A stretch of DNA of 64,000 bases from Sinorhizobium meliloti 4H41. GTDB lineage: Bacteria > Pseudomonadota > Alphaproteobacteria > Rhizobiales > Rhizobiaceae. Shown one piece after another: positions 9,868-19,167 of the stretch (position 1 is the stretch's first letter; the number at the start of each line of letters is the position of its first letter). The translations under genes were made by a program, and so were the position numbers. The notes under the pieces are model-generated. The model saw only the letters and a program-made list of their open reading frames with translations. It was not told the origin of the DNA and did no database searches. The stretch lies in assembly GCF_000375585.1 (NCBI RefSeq), contig NZ_AQWP01000006.1, positions 186,001-250,000 of the forward strand, read 5' to 3'.

Positions 9868-9915
9868 GTCTTGATTGCGTATTGCCGGTAGCTACCGAAG
9901 AAGAGGTTTCCATTC

Positions 9916-10797
9916 ATGACCGGCACCTGGATTTCGACGCGCGCTTGGCTTCTGATGTTGCCGCTCCTCGTGGTGATGACTGCCGTAATCGGCTGGCCGC
10001 TCGTCGACACCGTTCGGCTCTCCTTCACCGATGCGAAGCTCGTCGGCACCGAGGGCGGTTTCATCGGACCGGCGAACTACTACAAAATGCTGACCGGATC
10101 GAACTTTCAGCGGGCACTCGTCACCACGACCTGGTTCGCAGTCATTTCGGTTGCCGCAGAAATGGTGCTCGGCGTCCTTGCCGCGCTCCTTCTCAACCAG
10201 CAATTCCGCGGGCGAACGGCGCTTCGTGCATTGATGATCCTGCCGTGGGCACTGCCGACGGTGGTCAACGCGACCCTCTGGCGGCTCATCTACAATCCGG
10301 AATATGGCGCGCTCAATGCCGCGCTGACGCAGCTCGGCCTCCTCGCCAGCTATCGCTCCTGGCTCGGCGAGCCGGGAACAGCGCTCGCCGCGCTGATCGT
10401 CGCGGATTGCTGGAAGAACTTTCCGCTGGTGGCGCTGATCGCACTCGCCGCGCTCCAGGCCGTGCCGCGCGACATCACCGCTGCATCGCTCGTCGATGGG
10501 GCCGGTCCGTTCAACCGTTTCCGCTTCGTCATCATGCCCTATCTCGCCGGCCCGCTGCTGGTGGCGCTGGTGCTGCGGACCATCGAGGCATTCAAGGTCT
10601 TCGACATCATCTGGGTGATGACGCGCGGCGGACCGGCAAACAGCACACGCACGCTCTCGATCCTCGTCTATCAGGAAGCGTTTTCCTTCCAGCGCGCCGG
10701 CTCCGGCGCGTCGCTTGCACTCATCGTCACCCTGCTCGTGACAATCCTTGCCGCCGCCTATGCGGCGCTCCTTCGAAAGGCCGCCGGAGCTTCGTGA
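9916..10797 (+). CDS. Sugar ABC transporter permease (MalF type)
   Basis: A 293-residue inner-membrane permease with about six hydrophobic segments, starting with WLLMLPLLVVMTAVIGWPLV. The EAA loop that contacts the ATPase is visible as AASLVDGAGPFNRFRFVIMP near residues 193-212. AGAGG lies about ten bases before the ATG. Its stop shares one base with the start of the second permease (TGATG). With the binding protein before it and the ATPase at 13599 it completes a CUT1-type importer. Confidence 0.92.
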   Translation: MTGTWISTRAWLLMLPLLVVMTAVIGWPLVDTVRLSFTDAKLVGTEGGFIGPANYYKMLTGSNFQRALVTTTWFAVISVAAEMVLGVLAALLLNQQFRGRTALRALMILPWALPTVVNATLWRLIYNPEYGALNAALTQLGLLASYRSWLGEPGTALAALIVADCWKNFPLVALIALAALQAVPRDITAASLVDGAGPFNRFRFVIMPYLAGPLLVALVLRTIEAFKVFDIIWVMTRGGPANSTRTLSILVYQEAFSFQRAGSGASLALIVTLLVTILAAAYAALLRKAAGAS

Positions 10798-11642
10798 TGG
10801 AACGCCAGAGCCCCCTCTTTTCCGTCTTCATCCATGCGAGTGCCCTGCTTCTGGCCGTCGTCATCCTCGCGCCGGTCGCCTGGCTGTTGATCATGAGCAT
10901 TTCGCCTGCCGCGGACCTCAGTGCCAAACCGCTGGCCTGGTGGCCGAGCGACATCGACCTCTCGCGGTATCGCACGCTTTTGTCGGCTGTCGAGAACAGT
11001 GCCGGTGCGGCCTTCATCGCCTCGCTCCTGAACAGCCTCAAGGTCGCCGGAATGGCGACGCTCGCCGCTGTGGTCGTTGCCGTTCCGGCCGCCTGGGCCG
11101 TGTCGCGCACGCCGGCCGTCGCCTGGTCGCTCTATGCCGTAATCGCCACCTATATGCTGCCGCCTGTCGCCCTTGCCGTGCCACTCTATATGGGTCTTGC
11201 CTATTTCGGCCTGCTCAATTCCGTCTTCGGCCTGGCGCTCGTCTACCTCACCATTCTCGCCCCTTTCACGACCTGGCTCCTGAAATCGGGCTTCGATTCC
11301 ATACCGCGGGAGATCGAGAGCGCGGCGATGATCGACGGCGCGCGGCTGGACCAGATCCTGAGGCTCCTGACGCTGCCGCTTGCCGCCCCTGTCATGGCGA
11401 CCTCTGCGCTCTTCGCCTTCCTGCTCGCCTGGGACGAATTCTTCTACGCGCTGCTCTTCACCTCCGACCAGCGCGCCAAGACCCTCACGGTCGCCATCGC
11501 CGACCTCGCCGGCGGCCGTGTTTCGGACTACGGGCTGATCGCAACCGCCGGGGTCCTTGCCGCCCTGCCTCCGGTGTTGATCGGCCTTATCATGCAAAGA
11601 GCCCTGATTTCCGGGCTCACCAGCGGCGGCGTCAAGGGATGA
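10797..11642 (+). CDS. Sugar ABC transporter permease (MalG type)
   Basis: A 281-residue permease starting MERQSPLFSVFIHASALLLA, with six predicted membrane segments. The EAA motif reads ESAAMIDGARLDQILRLLTL near residues 177-196. The reading frame extends upstream to 9882, but that stretch lies inside the preceding permease in another frame and is not expected to be translated. The ATG at 10797 overlaps the previous stop by one base, and the C-terminus overlaps the SIS gene by four. It forms the transmembrane pore with the MalF-type partner. Confidence 0.92.
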   Translation: MERQSPLFSVFIHASALLLAVVILAPVAWLLIMSISPAADLSAKPLAWWPSDIDLSRYRTLLSAVENSAGAAFIASLLNSLKVAGMATLAAVVVAVPAAWAVSRTPAVAWSLYAVIATYMLPPVALAVPLYMGLAYFGLLNSVFGLALVYLTILAPFTTWLLKSGFDSIPREIESAAMIDGARLDQILRLLTLPLAAPVMATSALFAFLLAWDEFFYALLFTSDQRAKTLTVAIADLAGGRVSDYGLIATAGVLAALPPVLIGLIMQRALISGLTSGGVKG

Positions 11643-12664
11643 CCATGAGCATATCGAAGGACCGCCCGGCAGGGCTCATTGCAATCGACCGGGAGATGGC
11701 GCGCCAGCATGCCGACGCGATCGCTTCCTACGAGGGAGCGACGGCCACAGCGCAGCGGATCGCCTCATCGCTGAAAGCGACGGGCCGACTCCTACTTCTC
11801 GGCATGGGCGGTTCGCATGCCGTCGGCCGCGCCGTCGAACCGCTCTATCGCGCCCTTGGCATCGAGGCGGTCGCCGTCCCGCTTTCCGAACAACTCGGCG
11901 CACCGCTATCGATCGAAGGCAAGACCGTTCTCGTCACTTCGCAATCGGGCGAAAGCGCGGAAGTGCTGCGCTGGTTCCGCGAAACGGACGGCGGCACAAG
12001 CGAGACATTCGGGCTGACGCTCGAAGAGGACGCATTCCTGGCCACGGCCGTGCCTTCGCTCGTCGGATCAGGCGGGACGGAGCGGGCCTTTGCGGCCACG
12101 CGCAGCCTGACGGTGACCTTTGCGCTGCACCTGGCGGTCCTCGCCGCCCTCGGCACCGATCCTGCCGACTCACTTCACGCCCTGAACGACCCCGAGGCGC
12201 CGGCAATCGACGGCGCGCTCGCAATGCTCGCCGATGTCGTCGCGATCGTCACCTCCGGCCGCAAACTGCAGGGTCTCGCCGAAGCGATCGCCCTTGGCCT
12301 TACGGAACTCTCCCGTCTGCCCTGTTTTTCGCTCGAAGGCGGGCAGTTGCGCCACGGGCCGATGGAAATGCTGGGGCCTTCTGTCGGCGTTGTCCTCTTC
12401 CGCGCCGCCGATCCGACCGCCAAGCTCGTCGGAGCCATGGCAACCTCGGCAGCCGAAGCCGGCTCGCCGGTTATCGTCTTCGACGCATCGGGCGAGCCTC
12501 CGGCTGCGGGTGCCACGACAATCCCCTTCAAGCCGGCGGCCGGCATGGCCGCGATCCTCGCTATGCTTCCGGTCGCGCAATCCCTGATGATCGCTTTTGC
12601 CGACGCCCGCGTCGAAAACGCCGGGACGCCGGTGCGATCCTCCAAGGTCACCCGGAGCGAATGA
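11639..12664 (+). CDS. SIS-domain phosphosugar isomerase/deglycase
   Basis: A 341-residue cytoplasmic protein with two sugar-isomerase (SIS) domains. Visible motifs are LLGMGGSHAVGRAVEPLYRA near residue 50, the phosphosugar-binding VLVTSQSGESAEVLRW near 97, and EGGQLRHGPMEMLGP near 228, the segment that holds catalytic residues in GlmS-, AgaS- and FrlB-like enzymes. It has no glutaminase domain. Such proteins convert amino-sugar phosphates or cleave phosphorylated Amadori products. Pairing with a PfkB kinase and an importer resembles the fructoselysine (frl) and fructose-asparagine (fra) systems. ATG at 11639 overlaps the permease stop; a second ATG lies at 11645. Confidence 0.8.
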   Translation: MTMSISKDRPAGLIAIDREMARQHADAIASYEGATATAQRIASSLKATGRLLLLGMGGSHAVGRAVEPLYRALGIEAVAVPLSEQLGAPLSIEGKTVLVTSQSGESAEVLRWFRETDGGTSETFGLTLEEDAFLATAVPSLVGSGGTERAFAATRSLTVTFALHLAVLAALGTDPADSLHALNDPEAPAIDGALAMLADVVAIVTSGRKLQGLAEAIALGLTELSRLPCFSLEGGQLRHGPMEMLGPSVGVVLFRAADPTAKLVGAMATSAAEAGSPVIVFDASGEPPAAGATTIPFKPAAGMAAILAMLPVAQSLMIAFADARVENAGTPVRSSKVTRSE

Positions 12665-13602
12665 CGATGCGTCCGCTTGCAGCCATCGGCAACGTCAACG
12701 TCGATCTGATACTCGGCCCGGCCGAACCCTGGCCAAAGCCCGGCACTGAGGTCATCGTCGATCATGACGAACTGCGCGTCGGCGGCTGCGCCGGCAACAA
12801 CGCTCTTGCCTGGGATTCGCTCGGCGTGGACTATGTGATTGCGGCCAATGTCGGCAACGATCAGTTCGGCACCTGGCTGAAGGAGGCGTTCGGGAAGCGC
12901 TCGCACGACTGGCCGGTGGAAGCGGTCGGCACGACGCTTTCGGTGGGCATCACCCACCCGGACGGCGAACGCACCTTCTTCACGACGCGCGGCCACCTGC
13001 CGCTGTTCAGCTTCCCGCAAGTGCACTCGATGCTAGACGGCAACCGACTTCGAGGCGGCTATGCGCTGCTTTCCGGTTCCTTCCTGACGGACGCGCTCAC
13101 CCTTGCCTATGACGCCCTTTTCGACTGGGCGGACGCCCACGACATCGCCGTGGGCCTCGACACCGGGTGGCCGCTCGAGGGCTGGACGGAGACCAACAGG
13201 CTCAAGACGCTCGGCTGGCTGAAACGCTGTCATTGCGCCCTTTTCAACGAGGTGGAGACGACCACGCTTACGGGTCTGTCCGATCCGGCCGAAGCCGCGC
13301 TGAGCCTGAAGGGCGAAATGCCTGCGGACGCCATCGTCGTCGTCAAGCGCGGCCCCAATGGAGCGCTCGCCATCGATCGGGACGGCGGAATTTTTTCCGT
13401 GCCGGCGCCGCAGGTTCAGGTCGTGGATACGATCGGCGCCGGCGACGTCTTCAATGCGGGCTTCCTGGCGGCACTCGCCGCCGACATGCCGCTCGAAGCC
13501 TGCCTCAAGACCGGGGTTACGATCGCCTCGGAAGCGATCTCCACCCTTCCGCGCCGCTACGGCAAGCCCCTTTCTGCCTTTCTCGAGGAATCCAGGCGAT
13601 GA
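12661..13602 (+). CDS. PfkB family carbohydrate kinase
   Basis: A 313-residue ribokinase-fold kinase. The N-terminal signature [11 protein letters not shown] and glycine-rich [19 protein letters not shown] (about residues 40-58) are followed by the C-terminal PfkB signature [18 protein letters not shown] (about 258-275), whose Asp is the catalytic base. It phosphorylates a sugar or sugar conjugate using ATP. Overlap of four bases with the SIS gene before and the ATPase gene after indicates strict co-translation. The likely order of action is import, phosphorylation by this kinase, then the SIS enzyme. The substrate is not determinable from the sequence. Confidence 0.88.
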   Translation: MTMRPLAAIGNVNVDLILGPAEPWPKPGTEVIVDHDELRVGGCAGNNALAWDSLGVDYVIAANVGNDQFGTWLKEAFGKRSHDWPVEAVGTTLSVGITHPDGERTFFTTRGHLPLFSFPQVHSMLDGNRLRGGYALLSGSFLTDALTLAYDALFDWADAHDIAVGLDTGWPLEGWTETNRLKTLGWLKRCHCALFNEVETTTLTGLSDPAEAALSLKGEMPADAIVVVKRGPNGALAIDRDGGIFSVPAPQVQVVDTIGAGDVFNAGFLAALAADMPLEACLKTGVTIASEAISTLPRRYGKPLSAFLEESRR

Positions 13603-14681
13603 GCGCTCTCGAAATCCGCAACATCCACAAGCGCTACGGCGAGGTGGAAACGCTGAAGGGCATCGACATCGCGCTCGAAAGCGGCGAGTTCCTCGTGCTG
13701 CTCGGTTCCTCCGGCTGCGGCAAGTCCACGCTGCTCAACATCATTGCCGGGCTTGCCGAACCGAGCGGCGGCGACATCCTGATCGGCGAGCGTTCGGTCC
13801 TAGGAGTCCATCCCAAGGATCGCGACATCGCGATGGTGTTTCAGTCCTATGCTCTCTATCCGAACCTGAGCGTCGCCCGAAACATCGGCTTCGGCCTCGA
13901 AATGCGCCGCGTGCCGCCGGCCGAGCGCGACAAGGCGGTGCGCGACACCGCAAGGCTGCTGCAGATCGAGAACCTGCTCGACCGGAAGCCGGGCCAGCTT
14001 TCCGGCGGCCAGCGTCAGCGCGTCGCGATCGGCCGGGCCCTGGTGCGCAATCCCGAGGTGTTCCTCTTCGACGAGCCGCTGTCGAATCTCGACGCGAAGC
14101 TCCGCATGGAGATGCGCACCGAACTCAAACGCCTGCACCAGATGCTGAAGACGACGGTCGTCTATGTGACCCACGACCAGATCGAGGCGATGACGCTCGC
14201 AACCCGCATCGCCGTGATGCGCGACGGCCGCATCGAGCAGCTCGCCACGCCGGAAGAGGTCTACGACCGCCCTTTAACACTCTATGTCGCCGGCTTCGTC
14301 GGCTCGCCGCCGATGAACATTCTAGACGCCGAGGTGACCGCAAGCGGCCTGAAGCTCGACGGTTGCGAGGAGGTGCTTCCCCTGCCGGCAGCCTTTAACG
14401 GGGCCGCCTCGGCCGGACGGCGCGTGAAGGTCGGCATTCGACCGGAGGCATTGCGGCTCGCAGCCGGGTCAGAGGTTCGGCGATTGACCGCGCATGTCGA
14501 GGTTGTGGAACTCACAGGGCCGGAACTCGTGACCACGGCCACAGTCGGCAGACAGCGCATCACCGCCTGCCTGCCGCCGCGCACGGCAGTCGGAATGGGA
14601 TCGGCTCATGCCTTCACCTTCGACGAGACGGCCCTGCATCTGTTCGATCCGGAAAGCGGCCGCTCGCTTAGAACGGAATAG
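13599..14681 (+). CDS. Sugar ABC transporter ATP-binding protein (UgpC/MalK type)
   Basis: A 360-residue ATPase. Walker A is [15 protein letters not shown] (about residues 32-46), the signature is [16 protein letters not shown] (about 133-148) and Walker [13 protein letters not shown], followed by the switch His in VTHDQIEAM. The C-terminal third is a TOBE-type regulatory domain as in MalK/UgpC. The frame is open upstream to 13167 but true homology begins at [14 protein letters not shown]; its ATG overlaps the kinase stop (ATGA). It is the last gene of the six-gene operon and energises the importer. Confidence 0.93.
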   Translation: MSALEIRNIHKRYGEVETLKGIDIALESGEFLVLLGSSGCGKSTLLNIIAGLAEPSGGDILIGERSVLGVHPKDRDIAMVFQSYALYPNLSVARNIGFGLEMRRVPPAERDKAVRDTARLLQIENLLDRKPGQLSGGQRQRVAIGRALVRNPEVFLFDEPLSNLDAKLRMEMRTELKRLHQMLKTTVVYVTHDQIEAMTLATRIAVMRDGRIEQLATPEEVYDRPLTLYVAGFVGSPPMNILDAEVTASGLKLDGCEEVLPLPAAFNGAASAGRRVKVGIRPEALRLAAGSEVRRLTAHVEVVELTGPELVTTATVGRQRITACLPPRTAVGMGSAHAFTFDETALHLFDPESGRSLRTE

Positions 14682-14711
14682 AGAGAAGAGCGACCTACCA
14701 CCAATGCGGAG

Positions 14712-14736
14712 GCGGCTGTCACCGTCCGGCAGCCGC
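14712..14736. terminator. Candidate bidirectional stem-loop between convergent genes
   Basis: GCGGCTG and CAGCCGC form a 7-bp stem around an 11-base loop at the convergent junction of the ATPase operon and the IclR gene. It overlaps the last codons of the IclR gene and has no clear T run, so terminator function is only possible. Confidence 0.35.
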
Positions 14737-15579
14737 TCGTGCAGAAGCCTCCCTGTCACTGCGATAGCCAAGCTTCTCGGAGAGCTCGCCAGCTCCGTCG
14801 ATCAACACGCGGAGATAGGCCTCGCGGTTGCGCAGACCGTCCTCTTTCGGTGCGACGAGGCAGAGCGTCGCGATGCAGACCGCTTCCGCGTCGTAGACCG
14901 GGACGGCGAAGCAATGGGTGAAGCTGTCGACGATGCTGTTGAAGGTGAAATAGCCTTCCTTCTTGGCTTTGCGGACTTGAGCGATGAATTCGGAGGGCTC
15001 GAGGCGCGTGCCATCCGGCAGGACGAAATCCTCCTGCGGTATGAAGGCCAGGATCTCCTCGTCGCTCATGTGATCCACCAGGAGACGGCCGGATGCGGTC
15101 CACGGAATGGCGACCGGTTCGCCGATATTGGTGGAGATTCGGAACGGGCGGCTCCCCTCGTTCATCAGAACGACGGCATATTTGTTGCCTTCGAGCTGGC
15201 ACATCTGCGCCGTCTCGCGTGTCTCCTCGGCGATCCGCGCCAGAAGATGCTCGCTTTCGCGCATCAGGTCGAACTGTTCGGCATAGGCCGCGCCGAGGAA
15301 ATAGAGCTTGCGCCCGAGAAAGACGCGGCCGTCATCGCCGCGATACTCGATGACCCCCTGGCGGACGAGCAGGTTGACGAGCTCATAGACCGACGAACGC
15401 GGCGCGCCGATCCCTTGCGCGATCTCGTTGGGGCGCAAGGGCTGACGCTGCAAACGCAGGAAATCGAGAATTTCGAAAGCCCGGTCGAGACCCCTGGCCC
15501 TGCGATTTATCGTGTCTTCCGCCTCCGCCACCGCGCCCTCCTTGCCGCTTCTATTCCGGCCCTTCAGAATTGACCTCAA
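14719..15579 (-). CDS. IclR family transcriptional regulator
   Basis: A 286-residue regulator. The N-terminal winged helix (about residues 28-90) contains ARGLDRAFEILDFL and PNEIAQGIGAPRSSVYELVN. The C-terminal IclR effector domain (about 100-275) includes ISTNIGEPVAIPWTASGRLL. It overlaps the RidA stop by four bases and is the last gene of the amino acid importer operon, so it is probably co-transcribed with what it controls. Its effector is likely the transported compound. An internal start after the basic N-terminus is possible. Confidence 0.85.
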   Translation of the reverse strand: MRSILKGRNRSGKEGAVAEAEDTINRRARGLDRAFEILDFLRLQRQPLRPNEIAQGIGAPRSSVYELVNLLVRQGVIEYRGDDGRVFLGRKLYFLGAAYAEQFDLMRESEHLLARIAEETRETAQMCQLEGNKYAVVLMNEGSRPFRISTNIGEPVAIPWTASGRLLVDHMSDEEILAFIPQEDFVLPDGTRLEPSEFIAQVRKAKKEGYFTFNSIVDSFTHCFAVPVYDAEAVCIATLCLVAPKEDGLRNREAYLRVLIDGAGELSEKLGYRSDREASARAAAGR

Positions 15580-15959
15580 TTAGCCTTGTAGGCGACGCAG
15601 TCAACTTCGACCTTGCAGTCGACCATCATGCGCGACTGGACGCAGGCGCGGGCCGGCGGGTTGGCGCCGAAATACTCCGCATAGACGCCGTTGAAGGTCC
15701 AGAAGTCACGGGGGTCGTCGAGCCAGACGCCGACACGCACCACATCTTCGAGCCCATAGCCGGCTTCGTGCAGGATTGCGATCATGTTTTCGATCGCCTT
15801 GCGGCTTTCGGCGACGATTCCGCCGCCGACGATCTCGCCCGCCTCCATGGCGACCTGACCCGAAACATACAGCCACCCGTTCGCCTCCACGGCGCGTGCA
15901 AATGGCAGGGGCTGCTTGCCCGCGCCGGTTTCGCCCGTTCCATAACGCTTGATCGTCAC
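15576..15959 (-). CDS. RidA family protein (YjgF/Rid), arginine-containing
   Basis: A 127-residue Rid protein. The segment NPPARACVQSRMMVDCKVEV retains the Arg that in RidA hydrolyses enamine/imine intermediates of PLP enzymes. Its position, between an amino acid importer ATPase and an IclR gene and divergent from a PLP D-amino-acid enzyme, fits a role in clearing reactive imines during amino acid breakdown. The stop overlaps the IclR start, and 36 bases separate it from the ATPase gene. It differs from the RidA paralogue at 30835, which lacks this Arg. Confidence 0.85.
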   Translation of the reverse strand: MTIKRYGTGETGAGKQPLPFARAVEANGWLYVSGQVAMEAGEIVGGGIVAESRKAIENMIAILHEAGYGLEDVVRVGVWLDDPRDFWTFNGVYAEYFGANPPARACVQSRMMVDCKVEVDCVAYKAN

Positions 15960-15995
15960 GCTTCACTCCACTTCTTCATCAAATTCATTGCTTGC

Positions 15996-16763
15996 TCAGT
16001 TGAACGTCGAGGTCTTCAAAAACTCCGCCAGGCGTTCGGTCCTCGGTTTCAGGAACATCTCGCGCGGGTCCCCCTCCTCGCCGATGCGCCCCTGGTTCAT
16101 GAAGATCACCCGGGACGAGACCTCGTAGGCGAAGCGCATCTCGTGAGTGACGATCAGCATGCTCATCCCATCCTCGGCGAGACCCTTGATGACCTGCAAG
16201 ACCTCGTTGACGAGCTCCGGATCGAGCGCCGAAGTGACCTCGTCGAAGAGCATGAGCTTCGGATTCATGGCGATGGCACGGGCGATCGCCACGCGTTGCT
16301 GCTGGCCGCCGGAAAGCTGCCCCGGATAATGGTCCTTGCGCGAGAGCAGGCCGACCCGGTCGAGCCATTTCTCGGCAAGCACCCTCGCCTCGTCGCGGCT
16401 CATCTTTTTCACTTTGACAAGCCCGAGCATGACATTGGCCGCGGCGGTCATATGCGGAAACAGGTTGAACTGCTGGAAGGCCATGCCGGTCAGTGCGCGC
16501 TGGCGGGCGATCTCCCGCTCGGGCTTGCGCCGGCGGGCGCCTCCTGCCGTCTCGTAGCCGATCTCCTGGCCGTCGATGGCGATCGTGCCGCCCTGAAACT
16601 CCTCTAGCATGTTGATGCAGCGGAGCATCGTCGTCTTGCCCGAACCGCTGGAGCCGATGATGCTGATCACCTCCCCCTGGCGCATCGAGCAATCGACGCC
16701 CTTCAGCACCTCGACCGTGCCGTAGCGTTTGTGAAGATCGCGGATTTCGAGAAGATTGGTCAT
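15996..16763 (-). CDS. Polar amino acid ABC transporter ATP-binding protein
   Basis: A 255-residue GlnQ/HisP-type ATPase starting [20 protein letters not shown]; the frame extends to 16817 but homology starts here. Walker [21 protein letters not shown], signature [16 protein letters not shown], Walker [15 protein letters not shown] and switch VTHEMRFA are intact. A short basic insertion ([17 protein letters not shown], about residues 73-89) follows the first beta region, common in this family. It energises the two permeases encoded upstream. Confidence 0.92.
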   Translation of the reverse strand: MTNLLEIRDLHKRYGTVEVLKGVDCSMRQGEVISIIGSSGSGKTTMLRCINMLEEFQGGTIAIDGQEIGYETAGGARRRKPEREIARQRALTGMAFQQFNLFPHMTAAANVMLGLVKVKKMSRDEARVLAEKWLDRVGLLSRKDHYPGQLSGGQQQRVAIARAIAMNPKLMLFDEVTSALDPELVNEVLQVIKGLAEDGMSMLIVTHEMRFAYEVSSRVIFMNQGRIGEEGDPREMFLKPRTERLAEFLKTSTFN

Positions 16764-16776
16764 GGGATTGCGAGCC

Positions 16777-17436
16777 TCACGATGGAACGGCGGTCTTGCG
16801 CTCGACGTAACGGCCAAAGCGCTCGATGCCGTAATTGATGACGAAATAGAGAAAGCCTGCGAAGAAATAGAATTCGAGGCTCATGAAGGTGCGGGAAATC
16901 ACTTCCTGCGTCCGCAGCAGCAACTCGCTCACGCCGATGATGGAAAGCAGCGTCGATGCCTTGACCATCTCGGCCGCTGTGTTGACCCAGGCAGGAAGTG
17001 CCTGCCGCAAAGCCTGCGGGGCAAGCACATAGGCGAAGGTTTGCGCAAAGGTCAGACCGATCGCCTTGGCGGCTTCGGTCTGTCCCTTTGGGATCGACTG
17101 CACCGCGCCACGCACCAGTTCGCCGACATGCGAGCTGCAGAAGACGGCGAGGGCCAGAACACCGGCCTGGAACGGTCCGAGATCGATGCCGATCGTGCTC
17201 AGGACATAGTAGCTCGCGAGCACCAGGACGAGCACCGGCGTGCCGCGGATGAAATCGGTGTAACCGCGCACGAGCCATTTGAAGGGACGGAACCCGTAGA
17301 CGAGCGCCAGACCGACGAAGACACCGAGCACGGTGCCGACGGCGATCGAGAGAAGCGATATCGAGACGGAGACGCCGAGCCCTTTGAGGAGCGGTATCCG
17401 GGCAAGCCAGAGCTGGTCGAGAAACGAGAAATCCAT
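16777..17436 (-). CDS. Polar amino acid ABC transporter permease (HisM/GlnP type)
   Basis: A 219-residue permease starting [20 protein letters not shown], with AGGTGA before the ATG at 17436. The frame is open to 17520 but that part overlaps the preceding permease. Hydrophobic helices and [18 protein letters not shown] plus the EAA-like [20 protein letters not shown] are typical of the HAAT/PAAT family. It forms a heterodimer with the next permease. The gap to the ATPase gene is 13 bases. Confidence 0.9.
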   Translation of the reverse strand: MDFSFLDQLWLARIPLLKGLGVSVSISLLSIAVGTVLGVFVGLALVYGFRPFKWLVRGYTDFIRGTPVLVLVLASYYVLSTIGIDLGPFQAGVLALAVFCSSHVGELVRGAVQSIPKGQTEAAKAIGLTFAQTFAYVLAPQALRQALPAWVNTAAEMVKASTLLSIIGVSELLLRTQEVISRTFMSLEFYFFAGFLYFVINYGIERFGRYVERKTAVPS

Positions 17437-17441
17437 GACGG

Positions 17442-18104
17442 TCACCTCGGCACTGCAAGACGCCGCTCGGCGGCGCGCATAAGGGCGGCCAGCAACGAGC
17501 AGGTCGCGACATAGAGGCAACTCGCAACGATCCAGGTCTCGATGACGCGGAAGGTCTCGACGTTGATCTTGCGTGCCTCGAAAGTGAGTTCCGGAACCGC
17601 GATCGCGGCGGCGAGCGAGGTGTCCTTGAAGAGCGAGATCATCGTACTGCTAAGCGACGGCAGGACGCTGCGCAGCATCAGCGGAATGATGATCGACGTG
17701 CGTATCTGCATCTCCGTAAGCCCGATCGCGAGCCCCGCCTCGCGCTGGCCCGGCGGTATGGCGATGAGGCCGCCGCGAAACACTTCGGCAAGATAGGCCC
17801 CCGAGTAGATGGCAAGCGTCGCGACGAAGCTCTCGATCTTGCCCAGACGGACTCCGAGTTCAGGAAGCGCGAAATAGCTGAAGAGGACGAGAACGAGGAT
17901 CGGCGTGTTGCGGATCACGGTGACGTAGAGCCCGGCAGGCTTGCGCAGCAATGCCCTCCTGGAAACGAGCCCAAAGGCCGTGATCAACCCGATCACGCAA
18001 CCCGCGAGGATCGCGACAAATGCGAGGCCGAGGCTGAGCGCCAGACCTTCGAGAAGCAGGTCGAACGAGCGCCAGACGGCCGCGAAGTTCAAGGAATATG
18101 TCAT
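17442..18104 (-). CDS. Polar amino acid ABC transporter permease (HisQ/GlnP type)
   Basis: A 220-residue permease beginning MTYSLNFAAVWRSFDLLLEG. The longer frame to 18158 would start inside the strong hairpin at 18129-18156 and is unlikely. VIRNTPILVLVLFSYFALPE and the EAA segment EAGLAIGLTEMQIRTSIIIP are diagnostic. It is followed five bases later by the second permease gene. The ribosome site is weak, which with the upstream hairpin would lower its yield relative to the binding protein. Confidence 0.88.
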   Translation of the reverse strand: MTYSLNFAAVWRSFDLLLEGLALSLGLAFVAILAGCVIGLITAFGLVSRRALLRKPAGLYVTVIRNTPILVLVLFSYFALPELGVRLGKIESFVATLAIYSGAYLAEVFRGGLIAIPPGQREAGLAIGLTEMQIRTSIIIPLMLRSVLPSLSSTMISLFKDTSLAAAIAVPELTFEARKINVETFRVIETWIVASCLYVATCSLLAALMRAAERRLAVPR

Positions 18105-18128
18105 GGAAGAAGCCGTTTCATGGAACAA

Positions 18129-18156
18129 GGCGGCTCCGCCAAGAGGCGGAGCCGCC
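18129..18156. terminator. Perfect 12-bp hairpin after the binding-protein gene
   Basis: GGCGGCTCCGCC, loop AAGA, GGCGGAGCCGCC: a perfect 12-bp GC-rich stem 11 bases past the stop of the solute-binding gene and 24 bases before the permease start. There is no T run, so it more likely protects the upstream mRNA 3' end or partly blocks read-through than ends transcription. Confidence 0.8.
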
Positions 18157-18167
18157 ATTGGCAGGGC

Positions 18168-19010
18168 TCACTTGTACTCGATGGGGAAACCGATCTGCGG
18201 CGGGGTGAGGTCCTTGCCGAACCAGGTCTTGAACGACTTCGCATAAAAATCGAATTCGACACCGGTCATGGCTTCGTGCAGCGCCGTGTTGACGAAGTTC
18301 AGCCAGTCCTGATCACCGCGCCGGACGCCGCAGGCGTAGGTCTGCGGGTTCCAGCCATAGCCGGCGTCCTTATAGCGCCCCGAGTTCTGGGTCATGTACC
18401 AGGCGAGCGAGGACTGGTCGGTCGCGGCGGCATCGGCGCGGCCGGATTCGAGCGCCTGATAGATCAGGTCGACGGACTCGTACTGGTCGACCGTCGCCTC
18501 CGGCAAGGCCGCATGGACCATGTCCTCGGCATAGACGTTCTGCAATACGGAAATCGTCACCGAAGAGCCGGCAGCTTTCAGCGCTTCATAATCGGCATAC
18601 TCGCCGTCCGCCTTCAGCATCAGGCCGACGCCTTCACGGTAGTAAGGGATCGTGAAGGCGATCTGCTGAGCGCGTTCCCCGGTAACCGTCATGAATTGGC
18701 AGGTGATATCCACCTTGCCGGTGGTGATGTTCGGAATACGGGCATCGGACGACTGGTTGACGAACTCGATCTTCTCCGGGTCCCCGAAGAGCGCCTTTGC
18801 GATGATGCGGCCCATATCGACGTCGAAACCCTGAAGCTTGTCTTCGGCGCTCTTGAAGTGCCACGGCGCGTTGGTGCTGCCGGTGCCGAGTACCAGATGG
18901 CCGCGGCTCAGAATTTCATCGAGCTTGCTCGATGCCTGTTGTGCTTGCGCCGGCATGGCCGCCAGCACGGCCGCGATGACGCTCGCGGCGACCGTGAATT
19001 TGCTGATCAT
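18168..19010 (-). CDS. Amino acid ABC transporter periplasmic binding protein
   Basis: A 280-residue family 3 solute-binding protein. The signal peptide starts MISKFTVAASVIAAVLAAMP and is cleaved near AQAQ at residue 24. The mature protein has the family 3 opening LDEILSRGHLVLGTGSTNAP and FDVDMGRIIAKALF. AGGGGAGG precedes the ATG. It is first in an operon of binding protein, two permeases, ATPase, RidA and IclR. The amino acid bound is unknown; the divergent D-amino-acid enzyme suggests a hydroxy- or D-amino acid. Confidence 0.9.
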   Translation of the reverse strand: MISKFTVAASVIAAVLAAMPAQAQQASSKLDEILSRGHLVLGTGSTNAPWHFKSAEDKLQGFDVDMGRIIAKALFGDPEKIEFVNQSSDARIPNITTGKVDITCQFMTVTGERAQQIAFTIPYYREGVGLMLKADGEYADYEALKAAGSSVTISVLQNVYAEDMVHAALPEATVDQYESVDLIYQALESGRADAAATDQSSLAWYMTQNSGRYKDAGYGWNPQTYACGVRRGDQDWLNFVNTALHEAMTGVEFDFYAKSFKTWFGKDLTPPQIGFPIEYK

Positions 19011-19116
19011 TGAAAGACCTCCCCTTTTGCTCCCATCATATATTCCGGTATAATGGACATGCGTCCCAAATAACGGATTGACCCATCAAATGCCTTGGGC
19101 CATTATTTGTCAAGCA

Positions 19117-19142
19117 GGATCGGCTACATTCGCCGCCGATCC
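19117..19142. promoter_or_regulatory. Inverted repeat in the divergent promoter region
   Basis: GGATCGGC, ten bases, GCCGATCC: an exact 8-bp inverted repeat upstream of the PLP enzyme gene. The 157-base divergent gap also holds TATAAT at 19049-19054 on the plus strand. An operator for the IclR protein of the adjacent operon is possible but unproven; an mRNA leader hairpin is the alternative. Confidence 0.45.
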
Positions 19143-19167
19143 ACTTCGCATCGAGGAAACGCCCCGC

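Noticed and set aside
8424-10064. 546-codon minus-strand frame over the binding-protein gene and RIME
   Set aside because: No family resemblance; it crosses a repeat and the starts of two genes with signal peptide and membrane segments on the other strand.
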